Shown here: positions 1 through 8,344 of the stretch, piece after piece
Layout of the letters: the number at the start of each line of letters is the position of its first letter
How positions within the stretch are numbered: the stretch's first letter is position 1
Program-made: the position numbers and the translations under genes
The notes under the pieces: generated by a model
What the model was told of the DNA's origin: nothing
Databases searched by the model: none
Seen by the model: only the letters and a program-made list of their open reading frames with translations
Source of the DNA: Lachnospiraceae bacterium
GTDB lineage: Bacteria; Bacillota; Clostridia; Lachnospirales; Lachnospiraceae
Reading direction: 5' to 3'
DNA: 64,000 nucleotides
Assembly: GCA_910575835.1 (NCBI GenBank)
Contig: CAJTGB010000022.1
Span: forward strand, 16,049-80,048

Positions 1-237
1 AAACGCTACATTAGTAATACAATGAATGAACGATTGAACAACGGGAAAAACAGATTACTGGCAAATAAGTATTAATGTTTCATAATCCTGGATGCACAGA
101 GATGTCAAAAAAATTGCTCCACAAAATTATTCAACCTATGACGGCACAAAAAATGACATTATTAATCAAGGCTATTCTCCTTACGGCCATTGTAAACCAT
201 AAATAACAATATTTCTGGAAAGAAAGGACGTGATCAC
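1..237 (+). other. Left edge: possible tail of a CDS and leader of the Uma2 gene
   Basis: Frame 1 is open from the window edge to a TAA at 73-75, giving 24 residues that could be the end of a larger protein starting outside the window. From 92 to 202 a second short frame is open (36 codons, ending GHCKP) without a recognisable ribosome site. It may be a remnant or chance. The stretch is AT-rich and ends with the AGAAAGGA ribosome site of the next gene. I recognise no family here. Confidence 0.25.
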
Positions 238-780
238 ATGCCAATGCCCCAGGAACGTACTTACACATCCGAAGACTACTGGAATCTCCCGGAAGGACAG
301 CGCGCGGAGCTGATCGACGGAAAGCTGTATGCTATGGCTCCACCAAGCTTTATCCACCAGAAACTCTTAAGCGAACTACACTATGCAATTCTTAATCATG
401 TAAAATCAAAAAAAGGAAATTGTGAAGTCATCCCCGCCCCGTTTGCCGTCAATCTGAACGCCGATGATAAGATATGGGTGGAACCAGACATTTCTATTAT
501 TTGCGATAAAGACAAGTTATCAGATCGTGGATGCAAAGGGGCACCAGACTGGATTATAGAGATTATCTCACCTAGCAGCACACGGACAGATTGTGCAATC
601 AAATTATTCAAATACCGTACTGCAGGTGTCCGGGAATACTGGATTATAAACCCGATGAAGAAAATTGTTCAGACCTATATCTTTGATGATGAGGAAGATG
701 CAAATATGTATTCTTTTGATGATGAGATACCTGTTTATATTTTTGATGGGCTGACTATCAGGATTTCTGACCTATTATAG
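238..780 (+). CDS. Uma2-family PD-(D/E)XK endonuclease-like protein (DUF820)
   Basis: The 180-residue product has the Uma2 restriction-endonuclease-like fold signature. It shows a helix with Glu24 (AELIDG), the EPDI strand with Asp84, the WIIEIISPS strand with Glu108, and Lys122/Lys125 in the following helix (IKLFKYRTAGVREYW). These match the acidic and lysine residues of the PD-(D/E)XK core. Length is normal for the family. Uma2 proteins are common in Firmicutes and cyanobacteria and are often linked to mobile DNA, but their cellular role is not settled. It starts at ATG 238 after AGAAAGGA. It sits just upstream of the integrase, so it is probably cargo of the same integrated element. Confidence 0.85.
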   Translation: MPMPQERTYTSEDYWNLPEGQRAELIDGKLYAMAPPSFIHQKLLSELHYAILNHVKSKKGNCEVIPAPFAVNLNADDKIWVEPDISIICDKDKLSDRGCKGAPDWIIEIISPSSTRTDCAIKLFKYRTAGVREYWIINPMKKIVQTYIFDDEEDANMYSFDDEIPVYIFDGLTIRISDLL

Positions 781-781
781 A

Positions 782-813
782 GAAAACCGCCCCTGTGCCA
801 ACAGAGACGGTTT
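782..813 (+). terminator. Stem-loop after the Uma2 gene, possible terminator
   Basis: AAACCG pairs with CGGTTT around an inner CTGT/ACAG stem immediately after the Uma2 stop codon. There is no strong U-run, so it may be an RNA 3' end or simply part of the structured integrase leader. Confidence 0.35.
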
Positions 814-837
814 CACATAGATGTAACTCGCAAACCA

Positions 838-940
838 GAGGATTGCGGTATACAATCTACCTTCAGCAAGTAGATTATACCATAATCCTCCACAATTTAC
901 GAGGGTTATTTTTTATACCCTTTTTTAGGAGGATGTTACT
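838..940 (+). promoter_or_regulatory. Structured leader of the integrase gene with alternative hairpins
   Basis: A long imperfect inverted repeat spans 838-890 (GAGGATT, GGTATA and AATCTAC on the left arm pair with GTAGATT, TATACC and AATCCTC on the right arm). The right-arm end AATCCTCC (884-891) can instead pair with GAGGGTT (901-907), which is followed by a run of T residues and looks like an intrinsic terminator. The same segment is also complementary to the ribosome site AGGAGGAT (927-934) of the integrase. These pairings exclude one another, so the leader could act as an attenuator or translational switch. The pairing is seen in the sequence; regulation is inferred. Confidence 0.5.
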
Positions 941-2050
941 ATGGGGAAATACAAAAAACGCAAAGACGGAAGATACGCGACAACTGTAATGATCGGATAT
1001 AAGGCTGACGGCCGTCCGAACAATGTTTTCCTGTCTGCCAAGACCGAAAAAGAACTCAGGAATAAGATTGTTGAACTCAAAATGAAGATGAAGACAGGCG
1101 AAGCAATAAAGACCTCTGATACTTTACTGAGGGATTATGCGGATTCATGGATGGATACCTATAAAACTTCTGCCAGTATCAACACCAAGGCCATGTATAA
1201 GAATGCAGTAGAAAAGCATATTAAACCGGAATTAGGGCATCTACCGATAAACAAGATTGTCCGATCCGATGTTCAGAAGCTGATCAATGATAACCAGGAA
1301 CATCCACGGACCTGTGAAATCATCAAGATGACGCTTGTCCAGATTTTTAACAGTGCCATAGATGATAAGCTGCTGCATGAGAATGTTGCGAAGAAAGCAA
1401 CCCCTCCGAAGCGACATAAGGCGGAGAAGCGCGCTCTGACGGACTTGGAGAAAGAAGCGATAAAGAAAGCGGATTTTACCCAGACGGAACGCGCCCTTGT
1501 TATGCTTCTGTTTTACTTTGGACTGCGCCGCGGAGAGGTTCTTGCCCTTACCAAATCAGACATAAACCTCAAAAAGAAGTTGCTGATCGTGAATAAGACT
1601 GTCGTATTCGATGTGAATACTCCAATCATAAAGACCGGTGCAAAAAGTGATGCCGGGAACCGTGAAATACCCATCCCAGACAGCGCAGCACCCTTTTTTA
1701 GACAGTTTCTAAAGTCGGTTGATACATTTTACCTCTTCCCCGGAAAAAACACGGAAACACTCTCTAAGACGCAGTATGTGAAGATGTGGAACAGAATTGT
1801 GAAAAAGATGAATGATACGGTGACTACAGAGAAAGAAAAGATAATAGGTGCGCAACCGATCGGCGGACTTACCGCGCACATCTTCCGGCATAATTACTGC
1901 ACCATGCTCTACTACTCCGGCATCAGTCAAAAGAAGGCTGTTGAACTTATGGGTCACTCTGATCTGAAGATGATAATGGAAGTGTATGCCCATCTGGATG
2001 AAAAGAAAGAAGCTGTACATGAAAAAATAAACAGTGCAATCGCACTATGA
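941..2050 (+). CDS. int: Tyrosine recombinase / site-specific integrase
   Basis: This 369-residue phage/ICE-type integrase would catalyse excision and integration of the element ending here. Residues 1-55 form an AP2-like arm-binding region (GRYATTVMIGY). Residues 60-155 form the SAM-like core-binding domain. The catalytic domain follows, with Arg196 (GLRRGE), a hairpin Lys near 235, His313-x-x-Arg316 (HIFRH), His339 (MGHS) and nucleophile Tyr349 (VYAHLD). All are present, so it is probably active. The start has a strong AGGAGGAT site, which may be masked by the leader. The gene lies next to the 3' end of tRNA-Lys, the usual position for an integrase beside its attachment site; the rest of the element would extend left of the window. 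Confidence 0.93.
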   Translation: MGKYKKRKDGRYATTVMIGYKADGRPNNVFLSAKTEKELRNKIVELKMKMKTGEAIKTSDTLLRDYADSWMDTYKTSASINTKAMYKNAVEKHIKPELGHLPINKIVRSDVQKLINDNQEHPRTCEIIKMTLVQIFNSAIDDKLLHENVAKKATPPKRHKAEKRALTDLEKEAIKKADFTQTERALVMLLFYFGLRRGEVLALTKSDINLKKKLLIVNKTVVFDVNTPIIKTGAKSDAGNREIPIPDSAAPFFRQFLKSVDTFYLFPGKNTETLSKTQYVKMWNRIVKKMNDTVTTEKEKIIGAQPIGGLTAHIFRHNYCTMLYYSGISQKKAVELMGHSDLKMIMEVYAHLDEKKEAVHEKINSAIAL

Positions 2051-2053
2051 TCT

Positions 2054-2100
2054 GCTATAATTTTGCTATAGTAACCCTCGAAAAGCTATAATTTTGCTAT
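2054..2100 (+). repeat. Two 16-bp direct repeats 31 bp apart downstream of int
   Basis: The sequence GCTATAATTTTGCTAT occurs at 2054-2069 and exactly again at 2085-2100, just after the integrase stop. Repeats at this position can be integrase arm-type or excisionase binding sites at an element end. That role is inferred. Confidence 0.6.
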
Positions 2101-2144
2101 GAAAAAATAAGGGAATTAATAAGAATTGGAACAAACACTGAAAC

Positions 2145-2188
2145 AGCCCAGAAACCTCTTAAAATCGAGATTTCTGGGCTATATTTTT
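2145..2188. terminator. Intrinsic terminator between int and tRNA-Lys
   Basis: AGCCCAGAAA (2145-2154) pairs perfectly with TTTCTGGGCT (2171-2180), followed by ATATTTTT on the plus strand. It should end the integrase transcript. Because the stem is symmetrical it could also serve the minus-strand tRNA cluster. Confidence 0.75.
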
Positions 2189-2191
2189 CAC

Positions 2192-2264
2192 TGAGCGTGC
2201 CGGGGTTCGAACCCGGGACAACTTGATTAAAAGTCAAGTGCTCTACCAACTGAGCTACACACCC
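2192..2264 (-). tRNA. tRNA-Lys (TTT)
   Basis: A 73-nt cloverleaf on the minus strand. The acceptor GGGTGTG pairs with CACGCTC, the anticodon loop is CTTTTAA (anticodon TTT), and the T-loop is TTCGAAC within CCGGG/CCCGG. No CCA is encoded. Its 3' end faces the integrase, so it is the likely chromosomal attachment site of the element to the left. Confidence 0.95.
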
Positions 2265-2271
2265 ACAATAA

Positions 2272-2343
2272 CTGGGCTAGTTGGATTCGAACCAACGAAT
2301 GCAGGAGTCAAAGTCCTGTGCCTTACCGCTTGGCGATAGCCCA
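2272..2343 (-). tRNA. tRNA-Gln (TTG)
   Basis: A 72-nt cloverleaf. The acceptor TGGGCTA pairs with TAGCCCA, the discriminator is G, the anticodon loop CTTTGAC gives TTG, and the T-loop is TTCGAAT. It is second in the minus-strand tRNA cluster. Confidence 0.95.
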
Positions 2344-2357
2344 ATAAAAGAAAAAAG

Positions 2358-2432
2358 GGTGGGTAATGGGACTCGAACCCATGATATCCAGAACCACAAT
2401 CTGGCGCGCTAACCAACTGCACCATACCCACC
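2358..2432 (-). tRNA. tRNA-His (GTG)
   Basis: A 75-nt molecule with the extra 5' G(-1) paired to C73 that is typical of tRNA-His (GGTGGGTA with TACCCACC). The anticodon loop TTGTGGT gives GTG. Confidence 0.95.
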
Positions 2433-2501
2433 ATATATACTACTTATCGAACTATTGATGTCCAACTAAGTATCACCTTATTCAATTGTCTGTGGTTCCA
2501 A

Positions 2502-2575
2502 CGAGCCTGGGGGGATTCGAACCCTCGACCTACGGCTTAGAAGGCCGTTGCTCTATCCAGCTGAGCTACAGACTC
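2502..2575 (-). tRNA. tRNA-Arg (TCT)
   Basis: A 74-nt cloverleaf. The acceptor GAGTCTG pairs with CAGGCTC, the discriminator is G, and the anticodon loop CTTCTAA gives TCT. Confidence 0.95.
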
Positions 2576-2642
2576 ACAAGACCAGCTCCCTAGAACTGAC
2601 ATTCCCAAAGCCTCAGACTCGCGACTCTTACGGCTTCAAGAA

Positions 2643-2713
2643 AGCGGGTGATGGGAATCGAACCCACGTATCTAGCTTGGAAGGCTAGTGTTCTACCATT
2701 GAACTACACCCGC
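2643..2713 (-). tRNA. tRNA-Gly (TCC)
   Basis: A 71-nt cloverleaf. The acceptor GCGGGTG pairs with CACCCGC, the discriminator is T, and the anticodon loop CTTCCAA gives TCC. Confidence 0.95.
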
Positions 2714-2720
2714 ATGGATA

Positions 2721-2795
<75 letters not shown>

Positions 2796-2885
2796 ATGTT
2801 ATATTGTCATGTTGCTGTGCTTATCACAACTCCGTAACGCAATAACTATTATATACGAGCATACCCAGCTTGTCAATAACTTTTT

Positions 2886-3365
2886 TTATAAATATTCCAA
2901 AGAAATATCTATTTCTTCTCCGGGCATCATATTCATGATCATATAGCTAGGTCTGCGGCCTGCCTGGCGCGGATAAGCAATGCTCCCGGGATTGAGTGTG
3001 ATCAGCCCCGGCTCCCGTGTGAGCGCCGGCTTATGCGTATGCCCGTACATCACAATATCCGCCCCCCGCTCTCTTGCTTCCTCCTTGAGTCTCTCCTCAC
3101 TCATCGCCACATAGTAATAATGCCCGTGCGTAATGAATATATGATACCCTTCCAGTTCAAATTCCTCTTCCTGCAAAAGATCCGAGAAGAAATCGTTGTT
3201 CCCCCGTATAATGTGGGAAGGACAGTCAGCCAGAGCCTCAATATAATCTTCCCCGCCTTCTGTGTCGCCGAGGTGGATCAGCATATCCACCGGCTTTACA
3301 ATCTCCAGGACTCTCTCCAAGTTCCTGTGCGACTTATGCGTATCACTCACGATCAGTATTTTCAT
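2886..3365 (-). CDS. YfcE/MJ0936-family metallophosphodiesterase
   Basis: The 159-residue calcineurin-like phosphoesterase carries all the metal ligands of the family: Asp8 and His10 (SDTH), Asp34 (HLGD), Asn56/57 with Asp58 (GNND), His80 (THGH) and a late GHTH motif (YGHTHKP). Length matches YfcE, whose members hydrolyse artificial phosphodiesters with Mn2+. The physiological substrate is unknown. It is cytoplasmic, with no signal peptide. It lies 55 bp downstream of rdgB, an arrangement often seen in Clostridia, so co-transcription from the methyltransferase or rdgB promoter is likely. Confidence 0.92.
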   Translation of the reverse strand: MKILIVSDTHKSHRNLERVLEIVKPVDMLIHLGDTEGGEDYIEALADCPSHIIRGNNDFFSDLLQEEEFELEGYHIFITHGHYYYVAMSEERLKEEARERGADIVMYGHTHKPALTREPGLITLNPGSIAYPRQAGRRPSYMIMNMMPGEEIDISLEYL

Positions 3366-3420
3366 AAGACCCCTCTCTCAGATAATTCATCTGCAAGGCA
3401 ACCCGCTTAATCCCGGCCGC

Positions 3421-4041
3421 CTATCTCTGCATTTTGTCCTCCAGGATAATGCGCATCTTCCGAAGCCCCTCGCCCCTGTGACTTAACTCATTCTTCTTCT
3501 CAGGCGCAAGCTGCGCGCTGGTGCATCCATATTCCGGCAGGAAGAAGATCGGATCATAGCCGAAGCCATTCGCCCCAATAATCTCATGGCCTATGATACC
3601 TTCCATCGTCCCCCTGACGACCTCGCTGCTCCCGTTCGGAAATGCCGCCGCAATGGCGCACACGAACCGCGCCGTCCGCTTCTCATCCTCCACACCGTCA
3701 AGCCGGTCAAGAAGCGCCTGATTCTTGATGTCATAGGATGTATCCTCACCCATATAGCGGGCAGAATAGATTCCCGGCTCCTTATTAAGGAAATCAATCT
3801 CCAGGCCGGAATCGTCAGCGAGGATCACCGCATCCTCATATCCCTTCATCCGCCTGGCCGCATCAGCGATCCCCTTCGCCTTGATAAGTGCATTTTCCTC
3901 AAATGTCGTGCCGTCCTCCACAATATCTGCTTCAATCCCGGCCTCCCGCTGAGACAGGATCTCCATACCCAGATCTTCAAGGATCATCCTGATCTCCGCC
4001 ATCTTATGTTCATTACCTGTTGCAAATATTATCTTCTTCAT
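3421..4041 (-). CDS. rdgB: RdgB/HAM1-family XTP/dITP pyrophosphatase
   Basis: The 206-residue protein hydrolyses non-canonical purine triphosphates (dITP, XTP, ITP) to monophosphates and pyrophosphate, which keeps deaminated bases out of DNA and RNA. It begins with the nucleotide-binding motif TGNEHK (8-13). It carries FEENALIKA (48-56) and LADDSGLEID (74-83), and later FGYDPIFF and SHRGEGLRK, all family hallmarks. Length is normal. It lies upstream of the YfcE-like gene in the same direction and 98 bp after the methyltransferase gene. Confidence 0.95.
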   Translation of the reverse strand: MKKIIFATGNEHKMAEIRMILEDLGMEILSQREAGIEADIVEDGTTFEENALIKAKGIADAARRMKGYEDAVILADDSGLEIDFLNKEPGIYSARYMGEDTSYDIKNQALLDRLDGVEDEKRTARFVCAIAAAFPNGSSEVVRGTMEGIIGHEIIGANGFGYDPIFFLPEYGCTSAQLAPEKKNELSHRGEGLRKMRIILEDKMQR

Positions 4042-4139
4042 CTCGTCTTTCCCTTCTCCTACCCTTATATGCCTGCCTTTATATGTCCCCGCACCCGCAA
4101 TATGAGCCGGCCCTGCATCCTGACATGGCTTTGCATCCG

Positions 4140-5291
4140 TTATACGGCGGGTCTGCGCGGCGGCTTCGGTCCCTGGAACTGATAGAAATATGTCTTAAGC
4201 ATTCCGTTATAGATCTTCCGGTTCTTGTCCGCCTTTCTTCCAAAATACCTCTCGGCCTCTTCGTAAGAAGTGATCATATACGCAGACCAGGAGTCCAGCC
4301 TTCGGAAACTCTCACCGAACGCCTGATATAACTCCCCGAGCGCCTCCTTCTCCTCTAACCGTTCTCCATACGGCGGATTCGTAATTATGAATCCGTACTT
4401 TTTCGGATGGCTTAGGTTCCGAACGTCCCTTTCCTGAAAATGGATCATGTGGCCGACCCCTGCTTCGTTGGCATTCCTCCTGGCAACCCTGATGACGGAT
4501 CCGTCAATATCATAGCCCTGTATATCCACTTCTGCGTCATCCTGGATTCTGTCATTCGCTTCATTGACCGCGTCATACCAGAGCTTCTTCGGAATCAGGT
4601 TCTTCCATTCCTCTGCCGTGAACGACCGGTTCATCCCCGGCGCAATATCCGCCGCCATCATCGCCGCCTCTATGGCAAATGTCCCGCTCCCGCAGAACGG
4701 ATCCACCAATATCCGGTCTCTTCTCCATGGCGTCAGCATGATCAATGCCGCGGCCAGAGTCTCTGTGATCGGCGCCTTCCCCGCCACTTCCCTGTAGCCT
4801 CTCTTATGAAGGGACACACCGGATGTATCGATCCCGACGGTAACTACATCCTTCTTAAGGAACACTCGGACCGGATACGACGCACCATCCTCAGGAAACC
4901 ATTCAACATGATACCGCTCTCCAAGCCTTCTTACCATCGCCTTCTTCATGATCGACTGTATGTCCGACGGACTGAACAGCTGACTCTTGATCGACGCCGC
5001 CTTGGCTACCCAGAACTTACCGTCCCGCGGTATATAATCCTCCCAGGGCAGCGCCCTGGTCTTCTCAAATAGCTCTTCGAATGTTACTGCCTGAAAGCTC
5101 CCTACTTTCCACAGGATTCTCTCCGCCGTCCGAAGAAATACGTTCGCATAGCATACGGCGGCGGCGTCCCCATAGAAGGTAACCCTCCCGTCCTCCACTT
5201 CCGCGATCTCATATCCCAGATCTAAGATCTCTCTTTTTAGCACTGCCTCCAACCCGAAGTGGCAGGGTGCGATAAGTTCGATTTTATCCAT
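4140..5291 (-). CDS. THUMP-domain class I SAM-dependent rRNA methyltransferase (RlmL/YpsC-like)
   Basis: The product is 383 residues from the ATG at 5291. An upstream in-frame extension of 16 codons looks spurious, because GGAGAGAGAG lies directly before this ATG and the family starts with an M-x-K-I-E-L type sequence. It has an N-terminal ferredoxin-like/THUMP RNA-binding region (about 1-155) and a Rossmann methyltransferase domain with DPFCGSGTFAIEAA (SAM site) and the catalytic NPPYGERL. This architecture is that of the N2-guanine 23S rRNA methyltransferases (RlmL N-terminal half, YpsC). The exact target base is not shown by the sequence. Confidence 0.9.
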   Translation of the reverse strand: MDKIELIAPCHFGLEAVLKREILDLGYEIAEVEDGRVTFYGDAAAVCYANVFLRTAERILWKVGSFQAVTFEELFEKTRALPWEDYIPRDGKFWVAKAASIKSQLFSPSDIQSIMKKAMVRRLGERYHVEWFPEDGASYPVRVFLKKDVVTVGIDTSGVSLHKRGYREVAGKAPITETLAAALIMLTPWRRDRILVDPFCGSGTFAIEAAMMAADIAPGMNRSFTAEEWKNLIPKKLWYDAVNEANDRIQDDAEVDIQGYDIDGSVIRVARRNANEAGVGHMIHFQERDVRNLSHPKKYGFIITNPPYGERLEEKEALGELYQAFGESFRRLDSWSAYMITSYEEAERYFGRKADKNRKIYNGMLKTYFYQFQGPKPPRRPAV

Positions 5292-5424
5292 ATACTCTCT
5301 CTCCGGGGTCTGTGAAATACATTTCCCCCCAAAATACAATTCTTGACGATCTACTCTTTCATCTTACTTTCTTTCCCTATAAGTTGTCAACCGGTACATC
5401 AAAAATAAGTATACAGCCGATCGG

Positions 5425-6357
5425 TTACTCATTATCCGATGTACTTGTATAACCAAAAAACAGATCGATCCCATTGGCGATCCCCTGTACGATCTTATCC
5501 TGATATTCTGGAGTCTGCATCAGGAGATCCTCCTCTGGATTCGTCATATATCCCATCTCCACGATCGTCACAGGAACACGGCTCCAGTTATTTCCGCTCA
5601 TTGTATCTGTCTCCCATACGCCTTCACTCTTACATCCTGTTGCCTCACAGTATTTATTCAGTATACAGTCTGACAAATTCCTGCTCGCAGAATAAAGTTC
5701 CGAAGCATACGGACTTCCAGATGTTGTACAGATAGTCATCGCCCCATTCGCCCCCTGATTCTCCGAACCATTAGCGTGGATGCGTATATATGCGGCTGCG
5801 TTGGCATTATTCGCAACATCGGCCCGTTGAATACAACTGACCGGAACATCATTAGATTCCCGCGTCATCAATACCGTATAACCTCTCTTTTCTAATTCCG
5901 CCTTTAACAATGCAGAAATATTCAGTGTCAGCTCATACTCCCGCACACCGCTGGCGACCCCGCTCGTACCGCTGGCGTCTGCCGCCTTATATTCAGAAGA
6001 ACCCGGACCAAGCGGTTCTGTACCCGGAGCAACCACTGCAGAATGGCCGGGATCAAGCACAACTGTCAAGCCGTCTCTGGCCGCCATAGCTGCCTGCTGC
6101 TCTTCCAACATCCGCTGCTCTTCCTTCGCTCTTTGCTCTTCTTCAGCCTCCTGCTGCCTTCGCTCTTCCTCTTCCTGACGCTTCTCTTCCTCTTCCTGAC
6201 GCTTCTTCTCCTCTTCCCGGCGCTCCTTCTCTTCCTGCTCCTTCTCAGCCTTCTCCTGTTCAATAACAGACTGCATATCTACCTTTTCTTCCTTTTTACA
6301 TCCTGCAAGAAGCATGATAACACAACAAACAAAAATTAATTTCTTTATTATTCTCAT
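5425..6357 (-). CDS. Lipoprotein N-acetylmuramoyl-L-alanine amidase (Amidase_3)
   Basis: The 310-residue precursor has a lipobox LLAGC with Cys20, so it should be anchored in the outer leaflet of the membrane. Residues 28-90 are an extremely charged Glu/Lys/Arg/Gln coiled coil that acts as a stalk. Residues 96-305 are the Amidase_3 zinc hydrolase: LDPGH with His105, Glu140, His194 (RIHAN) and catalytic Glu267 (VEMGYMTN). It cleaves the amide between MurNAc and the stem peptide. It is the last gene of a minus-strand envelope cluster and follows the YARHG protein by about 23 bp. The coiled-coil stalk is unusual for a cell-wall amidase. Confidence 0.9.
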   Translation of the reverse strand: MRIIKKLIFVCCVIMLLAGCKKEEKVDMQSVIEQEKAEKEQEEKERREEEKKRQEEEEKRQEEEERRQQEAEEEQRAKEEQRMLEEQQAAMAARDGLTVVLDPGHSAVVAPGTEPLGPGSSEYKAADASGTSGVASGVREYELTLNISALLKAELEKRGYTVLMTRESNDVPVSCIQRADVANNANAAAYIRIHANGSENQGANGAMTICTTSGSPYASELYSASRNLSDCILNKYCEATGCKSEGVWETDTMSGNNWSRVPVTIVEMGYMTNPEEDLLMQTPEYQDKIVQGIANGIDLFFGYTSTSDNE

Positions 6358-6380
6358 TCTGGCTACTATCCCTCTGATTT

Positions 6381-6989
6381 CTACTGATCCAACTGATATC
6401 CGCTGCCTGACATCGCATACTCCGCACTCTTTAAGAATTCCGCATTCTTCCGTTCGGTATCAGACAGAAGCCCGGCACTGTAATTATTATCAAAGTCAGC
6501 GGCGCTGTATCTGCCTTCATACCAGCTCTTGCTCTCGAAATACGTCCTAAGTTCATTGGAGTCAAATTTTCTTCCGTGTCTGGCATAGATCTCATTCTTG
6601 GCATAATTCAGCTCTTTCAGCGACAGCCCGGCAATATCTGAATTCGTCAGAAGCTTTGTGCTGCTTGACGGCAGGATATAATCCTTATTCTCTGCAGCCT
6701 GCTCCTTGTCCTTATCTTCCTTTTTTTCATCCTCTTTCGGCTTCTTTGAATCCGTTTCTTTGGAAGAACCGCCCGCTAAGACCGAGATACTCTTGACTAC
6801 TTCCGTCTCGCCTTTTTTCGGTTCTATCACCTTCAACGTCTCTGTTTTTTCCTCTGCCTGTGTATATCCCCCACCTGGTTCCTGAGAACGGACCGTCATG
6901 AAGATACCGCCCGCACACACCAGAACGATCGCCACGGCAAGCACGGCCGCGGCAATACGGAATCCGTCTCTTTCTTTCGCTTTATCCAT
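6381..6989 (-). CDS. Membrane-anchored YARHG-domain protein
   Basis: The 202-residue product has an N-terminal transmembrane helix (about 11-33), a charged Lys/Glu linker (75-105) and a YARHG domain (about 115-190) containing the motif itself at 135-139 (IYARHGRKF), then WYEGRY. YARHG is an extracellular domain of unknown function near peptidases and wall proteins. The first 80 residues closely resemble the start of the separate plus-strand protein at 14608-15312 (FRI, LAV, AGG, VKSI in register), so both share an anchoring module. It lies between the VirD4-like ATPase gene (14 bp upstream) and the amidase gene. Confidence 0.8.
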   Translation of the reverse strand: MDKAKERDGFRIAAAVLAVAIVLVCAGGIFMTVRSQEPGGGYTQAEEKTETLKVIEPKKGETEVVKSISVLAGGSSKETDSKKPKEDEKKEDKDKEQAAENKDYILPSSSTKLLTNSDIAGLSLKELNYAKNEIYARHGRKFDSNELRTYFESKSWYEGRYSAADFDNNYSAGLLSDTERKNAEFLKSAEYAMSGSGYQLDQ

Positions 6990-7003
6990 GTTATCTTCTC
7001 CTC

Positions 7004-8299
7004 CTATACTTTCTTAAACTGAAATAAAAACGGCGGTCTTCCCGGCAATCCTATGATCGCCTCACCTATATTCAGCCTCGCAATATCCCAGTCTTCAACT
7101 ACATTGGCATCTCTGACATTTTCCACGATACCGCGTCCCTGCACAGAGGCCATATAGACCTCCTTCTTCCGGTTTACCCCGTGAAGCTTCTCTATGAATT
7201 CCTTCGACGCACAATCATTTACCCGAAATGCGACTGACGTCAGGAAACCAGACAAGATACTCCGCGCCCTCGATTCGCCATATACCTCGAATACCTGATC
7301 TACATTCTGGATACCTATCATGAACTTCACACCGAGGCTCCGTCCAAAATTCACGGCATCGTCTACATGCTGTAAATTAGGGATCAGACGGAATTCATCT
7401 GCTACAAAGTATACATTTCCCTCGCTTTTTTTCCGGCAAAGGGCCTCTTTGATTGCCATATCAAACAAAAGACTGTAAATCGGCGTCAGCATATTACCGA
7501 TTCCCAGATCATATTCTATAAAAATGATCCTTCCGCCCTTCTCCCTTACGAGATTACGCATTGACAATATACCTTTTTTCTTAAAATTCCCAAGAAAAAT
7601 CTCCCGTGTAAGCTGTTGAAGCTCTGACATAACTCCCTGGGTCTGCGGGGAATTATCCTGTGAAATATAACTGATCATCGAACGCATGTCGTCGTATTTG
7701 TTCAGAAGCTCTCTGATCTCCTTTGTAGGAGACCCGTCTAAAAATGCACGCAACGCCTGATTATTGCCCTGCAGGGAATCACTGTTCCTTGTAAAATGCG
7801 TCAGAATAGCTGAAAATATGTCCTTTGCAGCATTGGGGAAGAACGGCTGATTCGTTTTTTCTACCTTATCATGAAATAATGTCTTGCTGATTTCAATGAT
7901 ATTTTCCTCCATATGCTCATCCGATTCGATTTCATTAAAAATATTCCAGTAATCAACACCGCCGGGTCCTGTTGCTGTCTCATCATTACTGATCACTACA
8001 TCTCCTGGTCTGTAAAATTCTTTGTAGAAATCTCCCTTTGTGTCAAAAACGATCATTACATCATCAGCCGTCATACTGCTTCGAAGCTGTTGTATAATCT
8101 GAAAAAACGCATTTGTCTTTCCTGTTCCGATGCCGCCTAAAAACATCAGATGCCGGCTTAGAAGCTCTGCATCTAATGGCACATATATATCACCGCCGAC
8201 CCTGTTTGTTCCCATAAATGCACATCTCGCATTTCTCACAGGATACGGCACAGGATCTTCCATTAACTGATTACCGTCAAATACACTTATTTGTTTCAT
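7004..8299 (-). CDS. VirD4/TraD-like P-loop ATPase (type IV coupling-protein DNA-binding domain)
   Basis: I place the start at 8299 (431 aa), because GGAGGAGAAA precedes this ATG; an ATG four codons earlier has no ribosome site. Walker A is GGIGTGKTN (residues 55-63 from this start). It is followed by VFDTKGDFYKEF, the Asp-x-Lys-Gly-Asp/Glu motif of TraD/VirD4 coupling proteins, and a Walker B region VYFVADEFRLIPN. A conserved IQN follows. Unlike conjugative coupling proteins there is no N-terminal transmembrane segment, and no relaxase or T4SS gene is nearby. It sits directly downstream of the giant acidic protein, which may be its substrate or partner. The role is inferred only. Confidence 0.75.
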   Translation of the reverse strand: MKQISVFDGNQLMEDPVPYPVRNARCAFMGTNRVGGDIYVPLDAELLSRHLMFLGGIGTGKTNAFFQIIQQLRSSMTADDVMIVFDTKGDFYKEFYRPGDVVISNDETATGPGGVDYWNIFNEIESDEHMEENIIEISKTLFHDKVEKTNQPFFPNAAKDIFSAILTHFTRNSDSLQGNNQALRAFLDGSPTKEIRELLNKYDDMRSMISYISQDNSPQTQGVMSELQQLTREIFLGNFKKKGILSMRNLVREKGGRIIFIEYDLGIGNMLTPIYSLLFDMAIKEALCRKKSEGNVYFVADEFRLIPNLQHVDDAVNFGRSLGVKFMIGIQNVDQVFEVYGESRARSILSGFLTSVAFRVNDCASKEFIEKLHGVNRKKEVYMASVQGRGIVENVRDANVVEDWDIARLNIGEAIIGLPGRPPFLFQFKKV

Positions 8300-8344
8300 T
8301 TTCTCCTCCATAGTAGAATTCGGCGGTCGGTTGAGACACTTGTA

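Noticed and set aside
795..989. 64-codon ORF between the Uma2 gene and int
   Set aside because: It lies in the hairpin leader, has no ribosome site and overlaps the int start.
7004..8299. Conjugation system
   Set aside because: The VirD4-like ATPase lacks membrane segments and no relaxase or T4SS genes occur beside it.
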